DNA of 64,000 nucleotides from Lepidonotus clava (Eukaryota; Annelida; Polychaeta; Phyllodocida; Polynoidae): the NCBI GenBank assembly GCA_936440205.1, contig OW387136.1, forward strand, positions 50,614,232-50,678,231, in the 5' to 3' direction. Under the pieces are notes generated by a model, which searched no databases, was not told where the DNA came from, and saw nothing but the letters and a program-made list of their open reading frames with translations. Within the stretch, counting starts at the first letter, position 1. Every line of letters starts with the position of its first letter. A program made the position numbers and the translations under genes. Shown here piece by piece: positions 1 to 11,881 of the stretch.

Positions 1-2018
1 AAGAAAAAAAAATGGCTATAAAGATGCCATCTTTTATCTCTTGTCAAAAACGAGTCTTGTTTTTTGTGAAGCCGCCAAAAGCAGTTACCCTCGGCAGGTC
101 TGGAGCAGTAAACCAAAAGGCCGTGGACCAAGGGGGGGGGGGGGGGCACTGACTCTTGTAACATCACTAACCAGTATAAGGCTACAGCCCCTACTTTTTA
201 TGCCAACTTCTTTTGAATTTCACTTGACTGCTCCTTATTTTGAGAAACACAGATCATCGCCACAGAAATAAAATACAAAAAATAGTCAAAAATCACAATG
301 GTTTTTGTGCAAACTTCAAATACGATTTCTATTAACATTGTGTTGTGAAATAATAAGGTTAAATTCCAAGTGTTTGCCCCTGTGTTGTCTTATAGGGGTA
401 TTTCACTACTCCCATTTTATGGCCCAAAAGGGGCTGACCACACCTCAATTTTGACGTTGACTGTGTCAAGATGGCAGGGCCCTTTACCCTATCAGAACCT
501 AAGTGCCCCCCCCCCACACACACACACCATGGGGGCAGCGGTCACCTTTCCTGTTCCTTATCGACCACTACACACTGACTTACTACATTCACCATCACAA
601 GAAACTTAAACTTGAGGCACAGAGTAAAACGAGGGGCACTATTTAATTGATGATTTTTGATTGTTTGCCGCCACTTCTGTGGGTTGTCTTTCAAGGAGTC
701 TGATTGCTGACACAGAGAAATATTGGATTGGGGGAGGGGTGTGTCAGAAAATAAGGGGCTGTTTTGGAGAGAGGCGGCCCTCTTTGGCAAGGATCTATTA
801 TCATTCATGAGAGGGTGGCCACCTAGCTAGTGCTGTATATGTTGCATCGTGATTTATATAGAAGGAAAGGGTACAGAGTATATATTTCTGACACATTCAT
901 AACGTTCCCCGCAACCCCTAAGCCGAACTGTTCAGTGGCAGATACGGGGGAGGGGGTATGAAAGGGTCAGTTGCCCCCTTGGACCGAGGGGCAATTTTTG
1001 TGATTAACCTATGTTTGTTGATTTGAACCAATCAGTTGCTAGATTATCTCAACTACTTTTTGATAGGGTTGATTTCCTTCCCCGCTCCTATATGGCTGAC
1101 TCTTGATTCACTCCTGCAACTCACCTTCAGAGAATGATTCGGAATTTACTCTGTTTAGAGTATTAGACCTGTCCAATTTGACAACTAGCCCACCCCTTAT
1201 TTCTATGATATCAACATTTTAAGAAAAATGTTCATCATAACTGATTCACAGTAATTTTCCTAGTACTATTACTCAAAAATACACTTTATAAGCTTTTACT
1301 TTCAATATGATGTTAAATATGTAGCTGTAGAACTGGAAAGCAAAAATGGCATTTTTTCATAGGGAACAGTGTTAAAGCCTTTTAGCTTTGCTCGCAATGT
1401 CCGACCCTAAAATCACAAAAACATACCTTATTTTGGTTCACCTAAAATGGAGGCAATTCCCTAATTCAAATTGAGAGAAAATAATAATTTATCCTCATCT
1501 ACCAAAACCTTATTGAATTAGAAAACACAAGTACTAACTCATTCACTCAGATTTGTGTCAGTGCCTGACTTTGCAAAAACTGCAATTATGTCCGACCTCT
1601 GTATCATGCCAGCAATACATCCCAAAGTGGACATGTCTATTGGACCTGTGCAGGGCAGGTGTCTCGGGCAAGTGCATGGGTGGGCGATAATACAAGCTCT
1701 GTGGGATTATTCTGTGTAATATTGGGCCGACACTTACAAGACTTCCCTGCTGGAAACACCCGGTCAGACCAGGCCCATACATCATGGCAGTTAATCGATG
1801 CACCACTTCACAGCGATTTCCCCTTTTTATGACCGCGCCCAATAAGAGCCATTCATTACCGGAAGGACCGGCATGCACTGCGAGGAGTGGGCGACGCATG
1901 TGTAATACACTCTAAGCATAGATGTACATCTCTATGCTCTACGCTTATATATAAAAGCGTGGGCTGCACGGGAAAAAGTAGCAGAACATAACAGAGATCA
2001 TGAGGGTTGTCTTTCAAG
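1..2018. other. unassigned AT-rich DNA
   Basis: I see no supported gene here. A G-run lies near 133-147 next to a 'cactgactctt' motif that recurs beside C-runs at about 23,870 and 52,740, so it is probably a repeat end. The string 'gggttgtctttcaagg' occurs at about 680 and again at about 2004, suggesting a dispersed repeat. At about 1944-1957 there is a TATA-box-like TATATAAAAG, but no open frame of interest follows it. The minus-strand open frame at 1558-1899 has no splice or codon support. Confidence 0.5.
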
Positions 2019-2427
2019 GGACCCTCTATAAATGACGTCATGCTATTTTTGACCATTTTTGACCCTCCCCCCATTGTCATGTTTTGTCATGCGACCCTTG
2101 ACCCCCCTCTAAAATTGACATCATATGGAGAGGCCCATCCCCCCTCCAATCACAGATAAAATATAAGCAGGGATGGACATAACCAAGGACCCAAAGACCT
2201 TAAAAAGCAGATTTTCTTGCCTAGGAGGCAATCTGACCCTTAAAAAGAAATTTCAACATTGAAAAATCCCAACTTAACCTACAATTTTCCTCTGAAATTT
2301 TCGAAGTTAGAATTTTTTAAACATGATGTCATGCACCACATGACCCCACCTTCCCCCTTGTCATATTTGGTCATGGAAGCATGAACCCCCCCTCCCCCCT
2401 GCTGCATGACGTCATTTATGGACGGCC
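2019..2427. mobile_element. inverted-repeat element with CRE-like ends (MITE-like)
   Basis: The left end reads ccctctataaatgacgtcat and the right end is its imperfect reverse complement (gcatgacgtcatttatgg), giving terminal inverted repeats of about 24 bp around a 409-bp body. The interior has imperfect mirrored blocks (tttgaccctcccc and gaaccccccctcc), as expected of a fold-back or miniature inverted-repeat transposon. No protein is encoded. Each end contains TGACGTCA, so copies could carry CREB/ATF-like sites; that is inference. Confidence 0.6.
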
Positions 2428-3524
2428 CCAAAGTTGCAACATGAAACAATATGGTCCTAAGGTATGGGTCTGGTGTAGATGACATCACATCTGCGCTAAC
2501 TGGACTGGGTGCCATATATTGGTAGCTATTTCACCTGTAGTGGCATCTTTCCCGTACCTGGTAGAAGCCACTCGCTGCTCTCCTCTGTTAAGAGCCCAGT
2601 ATTAGATATTTTGCCATCTCCTCATAGGTATAGGCCCCTATTAGTCAAAATAGGGTGACTTACAACTAGATCACTGAACTTATGCAATCTTTCCTTGTGC
2701 TTCCTTGTTATATATGAATGGCAGTGCGAAGCATGACACATAATTATTTAGACACAATCTATAATGAAATCTGCATAAAACATATGATATATTCCCACTA
2801 TCTTAAAAACAAAAGGGTAATGATAATTTCCCCCTCATTACAAGAAACAGATATCTGAGTCCCTCGTAATTGGTATAAACCACTTTCTGTTTCTTTCTAT
2901 TTTAGCAAAAGATATGTATCATCCGTATGTGAACAAATTAGGCAAAACATTTATCACAATATAAAAATGATATCTGCTTAAGACATACATTTTCCAAACA
3001 ATATTATCTAAAATACAAAAGAAACAGGGCAAATGGAACAGCACACTCAAACTATTTTAGGCCTCAAAGTAGACGTTGCCAGACTTATTTTGCAGACACG
3101 GGTGGCAACAGAGCAAATGAATAACACTCTCAAACTTTCCCTGGCTCTCCAAAGTAGATGGTTGCCATGCGTGTTTTACCGAAACAAACCAGTTTGATTG
3201 CTTGCGATAACATTGTCGCGAGCGCACGTAAGGAAAAACTACAGCGATCGGTCTCAGGTCTCAATATTAATGGTAGCAATCCTCCTCCGTCTAGGTGTGA
3301 CAGTCTCATAATGGTTTCTGATCACATCGTGATGGGGGAGGCCCGTTCACCCCCCACCCCGACCCAACCCATGACCGATCACTTCACCCTATCAACATGA
3401 CGAATTGCCCCTTTTTTCGCCCACCCACCCTTGCCGATCGTCGACTGTTTGAAATCTGTATTCTCTCAGTCTGGGCTGCTTCTCTTTATAACGGAATGAA
3501 ATGCTGAGTAGACCTTAAACTCCA
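2428..3524. other. unassigned DNA
   Basis: No gene or clear repeat is visible. Two weakly similar segments around 2745-3030 share AT-rich texture (gacacaatctataatg, aaaacaaaagg). A short CpG-containing patch lies near 3200-3250. Small open frames here look random. Confidence 0.4.
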
Positions 3525-3650
3525 ACACATCATCACAGTCATATGCAATTGGTATAAATTGTCATTAACAGAGAGAATCTGCACAGAACACATCATCACA
3601 GTCATATGCAATTGGTATAAATTGTCATTAACAGAGAGAATCTGCACAGA
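3525..3650. repeat. 63-bp tandem duplication
   Basis: Two copies of a 63-bp unit starting acacatcatcacagtcatat stand head to tail and are nearly identical, so the duplication is recent. No coding signal. Confidence 0.9.
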
Positions 3651-4099
3651 ATGCGTAAATGAAGTGTACTAAATGGAAAGAAAGTTGTACATAACTAAAA
3701 TCTCTGCTGTATACAGATAGGGGATTCCAAGGCCAGGATCCCTGACCCCCCTTTATGTGGGAACCTAAAGTACACAACGAGGAAGAAATGTTACGTGCTT
3801 GGAATCCTCATCCCCATGGATAGCCAAGTTACTTCATTTTACCTGCCCAGGTTAGGATGTACGTTGGGTAATATGTCGACAAGTCACAACTGCTCGTGCA
3901 CTTTATTTGTTGGATAGATATATAGCAAATATTCATGTATTTTCTAAAGTTCTTCCCTGTACTTTTGCCTACAGAATAACGTCTACATGTAGATGTTCCC
4001 CCCATGGACCTGCTTCTCCAGGATACTGTGTATGTTCATCAATTTTCAATACATTAACGTTTAAAGTTCAATAGTGCAAACTTTGGCCGCGGAGACTCC

Positions 4100-4328
4100 A
4101 GCCCCATACCCACTAGGCAATTTTGACCAGAGTCGGCCGATTCACAGGTGCTTAAATCGGCCGGCTCTACTAAAAGAGTTGGCCGATTTTAGAGCCGTCT
4201 CACATCAAACGTGTATATTTCAATATGACATATTGACGGGTGTTCTAAATTGGTGCCGATTTTACTAGCGATTCTGCCAGTTGCCCATCGCTGGTTGCCG
4301 GGAAAATTGCCTAGTGAGTATGGAGCTT
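4100..4328. mobile_element. MITE, AGCCCC family, copy 1
   Basis: The left end AGCCCCATACCCACTAGGC is mirrored by gcctagtgagtatggagctt at the right end. The interior has repeated CGGCCGATT-type strings in both orientations (sub-terminal inverted repeats). About 229 bp, no coding capacity. The same structure recurs about ten times in this window. The class is unknown; some copies are flanked by TTAA or TAA, so a TTAA-targeting transposase is possible but unproven. Confidence 0.8.
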
Positions 4329-4715
4329 CCATATGCCTCAGCACCTGAAAGGCTTGATACTGTTAAGCCCAATACCCATATTTTATAGAGGAGTTAGATT
4401 ATGGGATATGTTGGAGGCAAAAATACAAAAACTGACTTCGTTATATTTATTTAAAAAGGAGATAAGGAACATGAAATTCATAATTTAGTTTTGTTGTAAA
4501 AGAATCTATCTGATATTGTAACGGATCATATTAAAATTTTATGATTGTTATTTAGCTTAGGTAATACAGAGTTTTCTGTTTATCTAACTTCGTTCAATTT
4601 ATGTCTCTGATTTATATCAATACTTATGTAAATATGTTATATGTTACTACTAATGAATTATCTCAACTGCTGGAAGATCTTACTTGTAAGAAGTGGTTTC
4701 AATAAAAAAAAAAAA

Positions 4716-4928
4716 AAACCCACTATGACACTTTTACTCAATCGGCCGACTAGTCAGTGGTAAAATCAGCCGATTCTTATGATCGCCTGTAAGTATATCC
4801 CATATTGAAATGGTAGTGCTTGATATGAATCGGCACCAAAGTCGACCAATTCTACCCCTAGAATCGGCCGACTTTGGCACCGATTCGTCGGCCAATTGTG
4901 TAAAAATGTCCTAATGGGTATGGGGCTT
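4716..4928. mobile_element. MITE, AGCCCC family, copy 2 (worn left end)
   Basis: The right end, cctaatgggtatggggcttt, and the internal gtcggccaattg and cggccgac strings match the family. The left end is degraded to cccactatgacactttta and abuts an A-run, so this copy looks older or was truncated when another sequence inserted. Confidence 0.7.
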
Positions 4929-7365
4929 TAGCTGTAATGTGTTAAAAACACCATAAAACTTCTCATTGAGAGAGCTGTTGTGAATTTTATAATTAATTAG
5001 GTCTAGTAAACCACTAAGGATTATGAGGGGAGCCATAAGGACCGACCCTCTGCCTGCCTGACGCTATGTAAACACCTGTGTCGCCTATAATGACATGGAA
5101 ACACATGCTCTACGCTCATAAGTCTCCACATATATCTGCCTTTTTAAAGACCTGGCCATATCACTCAGCTCAATTCGACTCAACAGTAGAGCTCGTTTGA
5201 GCTCGACCCAATCCTATGGCCTAGCAGGAAACTATGACTGAAGTCTTAGGACCGACGAATGTATTTCAGTTGGGCTACAGAACACCACAAATGTGAAAAC
5301 TAGATGTTTCACACACAGTGTAATACTAATAGGTACCTCGGTTAGTTACATATGTGTTAACCTGGAGCTCTAAGCACAGCCATCTGTCGTGGATGAATAA
5401 CAAGAGCATATCCCTGATAGCACCTTGTTGGCAGCTAACATGGGCGGAATACCCGGGAGTGTTGACGAGTATATAAACGTATGTAAACCGAAAGATGACA
5501 ACATGGGTATGACTTCAGAATAATACAGTTAGGTGGTATAACAAGTGTAGGCCTTGGGGGGACATGTGGGGATGCAGGGGGAGGCGTCCGCTGTAATGTA
5601 TATTATGTGAAATTTGTTCTTAATCCATGGATATAATTAATATTGACTACAGCATATCATAAATCCGAGAATCAAATGTTTGGGGCACATTGTAATACGC
5701 ATGACAGTTAGTTACATCTACGTCTTGGTCTAGGGCTGGCCAGGGCTATGTATACGGTAGACGGGGAGAACAAAGGAACTAGGCCGTGAATATATCACGT
5801 ATTGGTGAGAGCAGTGAAGTGGAACCATATAATCTCATGGAGCGCAGTGCTCGCAGTGGATCTTCCAGACTGCTTTATTCTTATACTTTTGCATATAACT
5901 TTTTAATATTAATCAGAAATAATAACATTAAGCAAGTGAAATGTGCATCTGAATCTTGTGCATAGTACCCTGTTTTCAGATTTTCAGAATCTTGATGTTT
6001 TCATTTTTAAATCATTTAATTAAAACAAAAAGTATTTTCCTTCCATAGGATCCAATGTTAAAAATCGTCATTTTCTATCCATAATAACTCAGCTAATACT
6101 TATACCTAAGGTGTCATTTCATGGGGGAATATAGCTTTGATATAGATAAAAATTGACATAGTAGACATAAAATTTATCAAGCTTTTTTAAAAAGCAATAA
6201 TCAATTGTTCAGTACTCTTCCCCACCCCCCAAAACAGCTACCCGTGGTTTATGTCAGATACAGCACTCGTGTGTGGCAGTACTTGATATACTCACTCGGC
6301 TAGCGCCTCGTGATTATATCGCGTACAGCCCCACACTCGTGCTGTATCTACCACATAACCATCCGTTGTGGATAATGAACGAGGACGTGTCCTAGGGTAA
6401 CACCTTGCTGGCAGTAAACATGGGCAATGGGGATCATTAAGTATACACGGAGGTGTTGACGTGTATGTATGTATCCAAGGATATCACCATCGGTCTCACC
6501 TCAGAATGATAAAGGGAGGTTGTATAAGTGTATATATAAGTGTAAGGTGACTATCTTTTTCTAGGACAATGTTGGATTTAGGGTTCAAATTATGTATAGC
6601 TGATGTTTTCATGAAAAAAAAGAGCGCTGCTGATAATGGTTATTGTCTAAAGGGGAACACCAGTGACAAACTACAACAAAATTGTGAATAGATCTTGCCT
6701 TTATGATGTCATCAGTCAAAACAGCATCAAGATTAGATAAGTGGTTCAAAATTTTTGAGGAAATAAGATTCTCCTGTGCTCCCAAATGGGGGCGGCCATT
6801 TTGAAAAGATTTCCCAGCATGCACCGTACTAACTGGTCTGTCATCTACTCCATCATACCTATTGTGTGATCAGAAAGATCAGATTTTTTAAGGTAAACTA
6901 TATACGACGTACTTATGAATTCTGTGCCTTAAATCTATCAGATTTATTCTATTTTATTATACCGTTTATATGATCAGATATTTCAAGGCAAACTATAAAC
7001 AACACTATAAACTATACTATATTTTACGGATCATTTGGGTAATTCAAATTAATAAGGGCTGGTGTATATAGAAACAGAAGCCAAATGTGACTGCAAGGAA
7101 AGATTAGTCGCTTCATGACTGGTCTCATCAAATTCAGATGCACTAACTAAGATTTAACACTCAATGAAGCGGGCTAACAATCCGTCAAAGTTTTACTCTG
7201 TATCAATCTCATCATCTATCAATACTTATCCATGTGTTCTGTTGTCTACCCCACCTAGATCGGGCCCGTCATGTAGGTGTTTTAACACCGTTTGACTGAT
7301 CTAGTCCTGGTCATCAGAGTACAATAAATCACTTTTTCCCACTAGGCCTGGTGATGCCACATTGC
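4929..7365. other. AT-rich DNA with a diverged duplication
   Basis: No gene is visible. Two segments, 5385-5547 and 6359-6540, are diverged direct copies: both contain a gttgtggat/gtcgtggat start, a 'caccttg.tggcag' block, 'aacatgggc', 'gtgttgacg.gtat', and an end '..ataagtgta' or '..ataacaagtgta'. Their flanks also share 'gttagttacat'. This is an old tandem duplication with a period near 980 bp. At about 6807-6822 the string ttcccagcatgcacc resembles a ZNF143/STAF motif. Confidence 0.5.
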
Positions 7366-7615
7366 TATAGACCTTGTGCAGATGTGGTCCCGTGACCGCG
7401 TTTTCAAGATGACCATAACGGTGTGGTAATGTATAACACTATTTAATTGTAAAGACTAATCATTCTTGACGTTTTCATGAGTTTTTTAAAGTGAATTTTG
7501 CATTATATATGATCTCGGTGTTTTGCATTTCGAATGATAACAACCCTAAATGGATTACTAATTAGGCGCCTAACTAAGTTTGGGGAGGTGTGACATCATC
7601 GGCACAAGGTCTATA
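7366..7615. mobile_element. MITE, TATAGAC family, copy 1
   Basis: The left end tatagaccttgtgcagatg and the right end gcacaaggtctata are inverted repeats, with a 250-bp body and no coding capacity. The next inner block (tggtcccgtgacc) matches the tggtcacgtgaccac block of three other copies. TATA at both ends suggests a TA-targeting element of Tc1/mariner type; inference. Confidence 0.8.
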
Positions 7616-8639
7616 GCTCAGAAAACAAACCTCGGAAATTACCCCGATCTCGTGTGAGAGAACGAGATCAGCTCCCGAACCCTGGAAATGTCTCACTTAT
7701 TCAAACTGAGAATTAGCAGAATAAAATACATTACAATAACTAAGAAACCAATTAAAACTGTTTGTGACTCATTCCTCCAGCCACCAGACACAGCCAAACG
7801 CCAAACGACCAGGGGTTTTATTTTCATCAACCCTGGTTTTCATGAATGGAATTTGAATTGATTGGACTTTAAAAAACATTTGAATTGATTCCACATTAAA
7901 AAAAACAAACATTTCAGCTGTGCCCAGCCAATACACGATGGTCGTTCTTTCCTCCTCAAATTGTAACAAATCAGAATTAAATGCTTTATTGTATGAGGGA
8001 AGGCAGATGGTTATGGATCAATGAAACCTGTTAATTGATTGATGGTGATGATAAGTGCATTAAGTATCGATAAATCTCAACAAATAAGGATGTGGAGACA
8101 GGGTTTCAGGGTCCTATGAAGTCCTATGGTAACGTCAAATCACGCATACAAGATTAACTTGAAATGCACTAAGGATATCGGCATTCTCTCGGTGTCCCAG
8201 TGGCTTAATTTCTGCCACCCCAACACCCCAACGCATAAACGCGCAAATACAAAAAAGATGTATAATATACACCTTTTTATGTTATATGTATTAAACTGGC
8301 AGTTGGCAGCCAGGGTATAATTATTGGACTACCTTTATTGTCAACAGCCCCAAATACAGTCCAAGGGCATAAGGATATTTTCAAGCTAGCGAGGATTTAG
8401 CTTTGGTTATACTGCTGAATCAGTGACCTTGCTAAGCTATTATCTTGATAAATATTTTACAAAAATGAATCTTTGCCCTATTTCAGTTCATAGAAAACAG
8501 CGCATAATTGTGCTGTATGATATAGCTCGTGTACGCAATCACTCCATTATCGACAACTTGTTGAAAAGTACATTTTACATGAACCGTTTTTGGATCAATT
8601 AAAAAAGATCTCTCTCAAACTGCGACATCTATACGCTAT
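7616..8639. other. unassigned AT-rich DNA
   Basis: No supported gene, RNA gene or repeat is seen. Around 7770-7970 short direct repeats occur (tttgaattgattg, attgattccac) but no unit structure. The minus-strand frame at 7769-7969 has no splice or codon support. Confidence 0.4.
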
Positions 8640-9140
8640 TTAAGAGAAGGGATGAACGAGGGTGACAGGGTATGACCCCGCCCTCCGACCTCCGCACCTC
8701 CCCCTACCGGCCACCTCACGTACCGACCAGCTGTCTGACGACCCCTGAGCCCAGATTTCCTGGCACTCTTCCCGGCATTTCGGGGCATTTCCCGGCAGGG
8801 AGCTGCTCGCGGCAGATGGGACGCCGGGGGGACGCTGGTTGAGCTACTCATCCCCTCACCCGTACCCTCCTTTCCACTCGTCGCCCTGGCCGTGAAATGG
8901 GAACTGAAGCCGACTAGGACCAAGATGGAGAGGGGGCAAAAAAAAAATCAGGAAGGAAAAAAAAGGACAAAAAACACCCGGACAATCCACAACACTAAAA
9001 AAGCGTACACCATTTGACGACTGGGCGCGGCGAAGGAGGAGGAGAAAAAAGTGGCTAGAAGTCACCGGGGAAACCTGCAGGGGAGTGAAATAGTTCAGGG
9101 CTGGTGCAAAGGTTAGACCCCGGGCCAAAGCCAGGATGTC
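8640..9140. promoter_or_regulatory. GC-rich, CpG-containing block upstream of exon-like pair
   Basis: This block is clearly richer in G+C than its flanks and includes several CpG clusters. Overlapping minus-strand open frames follow from the composition and do not look like proteins. It lies about 0.5-1 kb upstream of the best plus-strand exon pair (9673 and 10122), so it could be that gene's promoter or 5' untranslated exon. It contains the string ggaactgaagccgac, which resembles ggaactgaagccaac inside the second exon at 10171, an unexplained similarity. Confidence 0.3.
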
Positions 9141-9325
9141 ATTTTCAAGGACTCAGATTGCATTACCGACCTTTCAGTCGGCCTCTGCTTTTTCCCCTGG
9201 TAGAGGTAGAAATGCTAGGTCTCTAAGTCCCCAGTGATAGATGTTTGTAACAGAAGTTAACCTCTGACATCTGCTTTGACTTTAGGTATATATGTATTTT
9301 ATATGGTGTTGTTTGACTATGTCTT

Positions 9326-9461
9326 CAGTGGCGGATCCAGGTTTTTGAAAAGGGGGGGGGGGGGGGGGGGGGCGCTATTAGAATTTTTTCTCCTTAATTA
9401 CCTTTTGGAAGAGTTTTACATCAAAAAAATGTAAAATTGGCCCCCTCTAAATCCGCCACTG
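9326..9461. mobile_element. short inverted-repeat element (cagtggcggatccagg type)
   Basis: Starts cagtggcggatccagg and ends ctaaatccgccactgg, imperfect inverted repeats of about 14 bp, with a long G-run just inside the left end and a C-rich block near the right. About 136 bp. Related, more worn copies lie at 57419-57557 and in part at about 17925. Elements with such ends are common in marine invertebrates; I cannot assign a superfamily. Confidence 0.7.
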
Positions 9462-9672
9462 GTCTATATTGGTAAACTTAGACGGTATCTAGCTATCGTT
9501 GAGATTATTTATTTGTGCAGTGGTTGTCAATTCCAGCTGTTTTAATTGGAATGTGTATTTCACAGTCTCCTTGCTGTATATTCTTAGTAGTTATTACGTA
9601 TCAAGGAAATTTTAAGTTGCAACTTATGAAAACTGCTCTTCAAATATATTTTTCCGTCTATTCCTAACTTAA

Positions 9673-9718
9673 ATGGCAAACAGTACGTTATTTAATGGTG
9701 AGGTTCAGGCTTCATCAG
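9673..9718 (+). CDS. candidate coding exon A of an unrecognised gene
   Basis: ATG at 9673 opens a 46-nt frame reading MANSTLFNGEVQASS plus one base, followed by a strong splice donor (G|GTAAGAAT). An in-frame TAA directly precedes the ATG, so this would be the initiating codon if the exon is the first coding one. Alternatively, the upstream pyrimidine tract with a branch-like cctaac and the AG at 9682 could make it an internal exon starting at 9683 in the same frame. The exon ends in phase 1, and the next exon starts with the two bases needed to complete a codon. I do not recognise the protein. Confidence 0.5.
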
Positions 9719-10121
9719 GTAAGAATGTATTTATATCATTATTTTGTGATGCAAGATCCAACAAAAACAGAATGTATGACAACTTTTAGTTTTGGTTGAG
9801 GAACATAACCCAAATGTTTCAATAACATCTTAGTGTCACAGCAATACCTTGCGGCAACATCATTGAGAACCACCAACATAACGTAACACTGACCACACTA
9901 GAATGAAACAGAAAACCGCTGCAATGTCATAATAAAGTTGCAAGCTTGGATGGGATACCAATCCCTATTTAGCTAAGGACTTTGAGTGACAAGTTCAACC
10001 AAGCCGTTGAACGGCCCTTTCTCCGTCTCACCAAAAACCAAAAAAGTTCTAGGTGTACTCGGTTAACTTTACAGTAGCGATACACAAGGCCGGCCTAATA
10101 CATCGGTAGATTTAGTTTCAG

Positions 10122-10190
10122 GATCTAGAAAGTTCCCAGGAAAGAAGTCGTCTTGGATTCCACTGGGAGCGGAACTGAAGCCAACAGAAT
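10122..10190 (+). CDS. candidate coding exon B, phase-compatible with exon A
   Basis: A 69-nt stretch sits between a classic acceptor (tttagtttcag) and a strong donor (GTAAGAGA). Of the three frames only one is open, and it is the frame dictated by exon A: the split codon gives Gly, then SRKFPGKKSSWIPL and a Glu/Lys-rich end, leaving one base over. The 403-bp intron between the exons starts GTAAGA and ends TTTCAG. The peptide is basic then amphipathic, without a motif I can name. I did not find the following exon within the next few kilobases; the intron may be long and is full of transposons. Confidence 0.5.
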
Positions 10191-11390
10191 GTAAGAGAAT
10201 CCTATAGGTTACTGCTAAACATGTGCAGGCCTAAAACACCGAATAGGTTTTGTTCTAGAATTAGTACATTCATACGACTGCTATAAAGTATATTATTTAA
10301 AAAGTAGAATATAACATGTGTATAATGCATAAACATGTTTACCTATAACCTTCATATTTATTTGTGTCTATTATCACAAATAATCACAAGATACATACAT
10401 ACATACATACATGTATACATATGCTATTATTTGGTATGATGCCGTAGCGGGTAACTGCTACTGTGTATTCTCACTCACACCACCTACCACATAATTAAGG
10501 TAAAAAGACAGGTATATTTTTCATTCCCTTATGAGACAGAATATTGAATGAACCAGAATACACCAGAACAGTTTACAGGTTTTGTTAGGATTATTAACAC
10601 AAGAGACTTACATATTATATGCACACTGAAAAGCTATTGTAGTAAAAAAAACAGGTAAAACTAGTAGACAAAAGCTACTAATAAAAGCACACGTAGAAAA
10701 TAATACCCTAATGGACTGCGTATAAAGGGTATACACTGAGATCTTACTGTTGAAAGGTCTAAAGCCTTCCGCCAGGATGCTAGGCTACTGTAAACGTACA
10801 AGTTTTGGCGTTGTCCTTATTTTTGTGCAACACACATAATTGCAATTGATGTGAGAAAATAAGAGGGGAAAGGCAAATAGTAGACGCTATACGGCAAGTA
10901 GAAATGCATAGAAAATATATGACGATTTCATAGCACAAAAACTCCATGTAATGTTAGATGCACGATTAATTGTCAGTACAAGATCAAGTATGTTAGGTTC
11001 TAAAGAACCTAAAAGCTCCGTCTTATCCACTTTGTTAAATAGCTGAGAGGGAGAGAGAGGGGGGAGGGAGGGGAGGGAGGGGGACAGAGAGAGACAGAGA
11101 AAGACAGAGAGACAGGTATAGAGACAGAGACAGAGAGAGAGAGAGAGATTTATCGGAGTATCAAGGTTATTGACTAGACAGTTACAGAGAACTGGATCGA
11201 GGTGATTGATGGACATCCCCATGACATCCCCATGACATTCCCATGACGACCCCTTTACCCCTTTACCCCTTCACCTTCTTGACCCCCTTACCCCCATACA
11301 CCATGGATGAAGAGTCTGAGCTCATTTGTGTGAGGAGATTGTATTGGTAATATGCAAATTTATTCAATATGGCCACCCCCAGTGGGTGAT
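10191..11390. other. unassigned, probably intronic DNA
   Basis: Contains a short (ACAT)n tract near 10391-10414, a purine-rich GA/GGGA tract at about 11047-11150, and short 'gacatccccat' and 'ccctttacc' tandem motifs at about 11213-11270. The minus-strand frame at 10887-11222 is open because of the GA tract. No exon could be supported. Confidence 0.4.
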
Positions 11391-11881
11391 GGGGCATTCC
11401 CGACCTACTTTCATTCTATTTTTAGAATATTATTATGACATCTCGTCAATCTCCAGATACAGACTTATTTATGCTCATTTCTACACTCTCAAGGCATTTT
11501 CTATGACAACAGTCTCAATCTCCAAGCAGATTCTTTATATCAGAAATAACACAGTGTCCCCCCCCCCCAATTTTTAACACTGACTTCTATGGGAGTTGGG
11601 CCAAGTTAAGACTCCGATATATTGGACTATCGACGGGGGCATTCCCGACCTACTTTCGTTCTATTTTTAGAATATCATTATGACATCATCTCGTCAATCT
11701 CCGAACACAGACTTATTTATGCTAATTAGTACACTCTCAAGGCATTTCCTATGAGACGCTTCTCAATCTCCAAGCAGATTCTTTACTCCAGAAATAGCAC
11801 AGTGTGTCCCCCCCGATTTTTAACATTGATTCCTATGAGAGTTGGGCCAAGTTATTACTCCGATTTATCGGACTATCGACG
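11391..11881. repeat. 246-bp tandem duplication
   Basis: Two head-to-tail copies (11391-11636 and 11637-11881), each starting ggggcattcccgacctactt and ending ggactatcgac. They differ by scattered substitutions and small indels, including the length of a C-run. The short open frames at 11326-11577 and 11804-11998 lie in these copies and are not conserved between them, which argues against coding. Confidence 0.9.

Noticed and set aside
8636-9128. Two overlapping minus-strand frames of 90-95 codons
   Set aside because: They overlap in different frames within a GC-rich block and show no exon borders.
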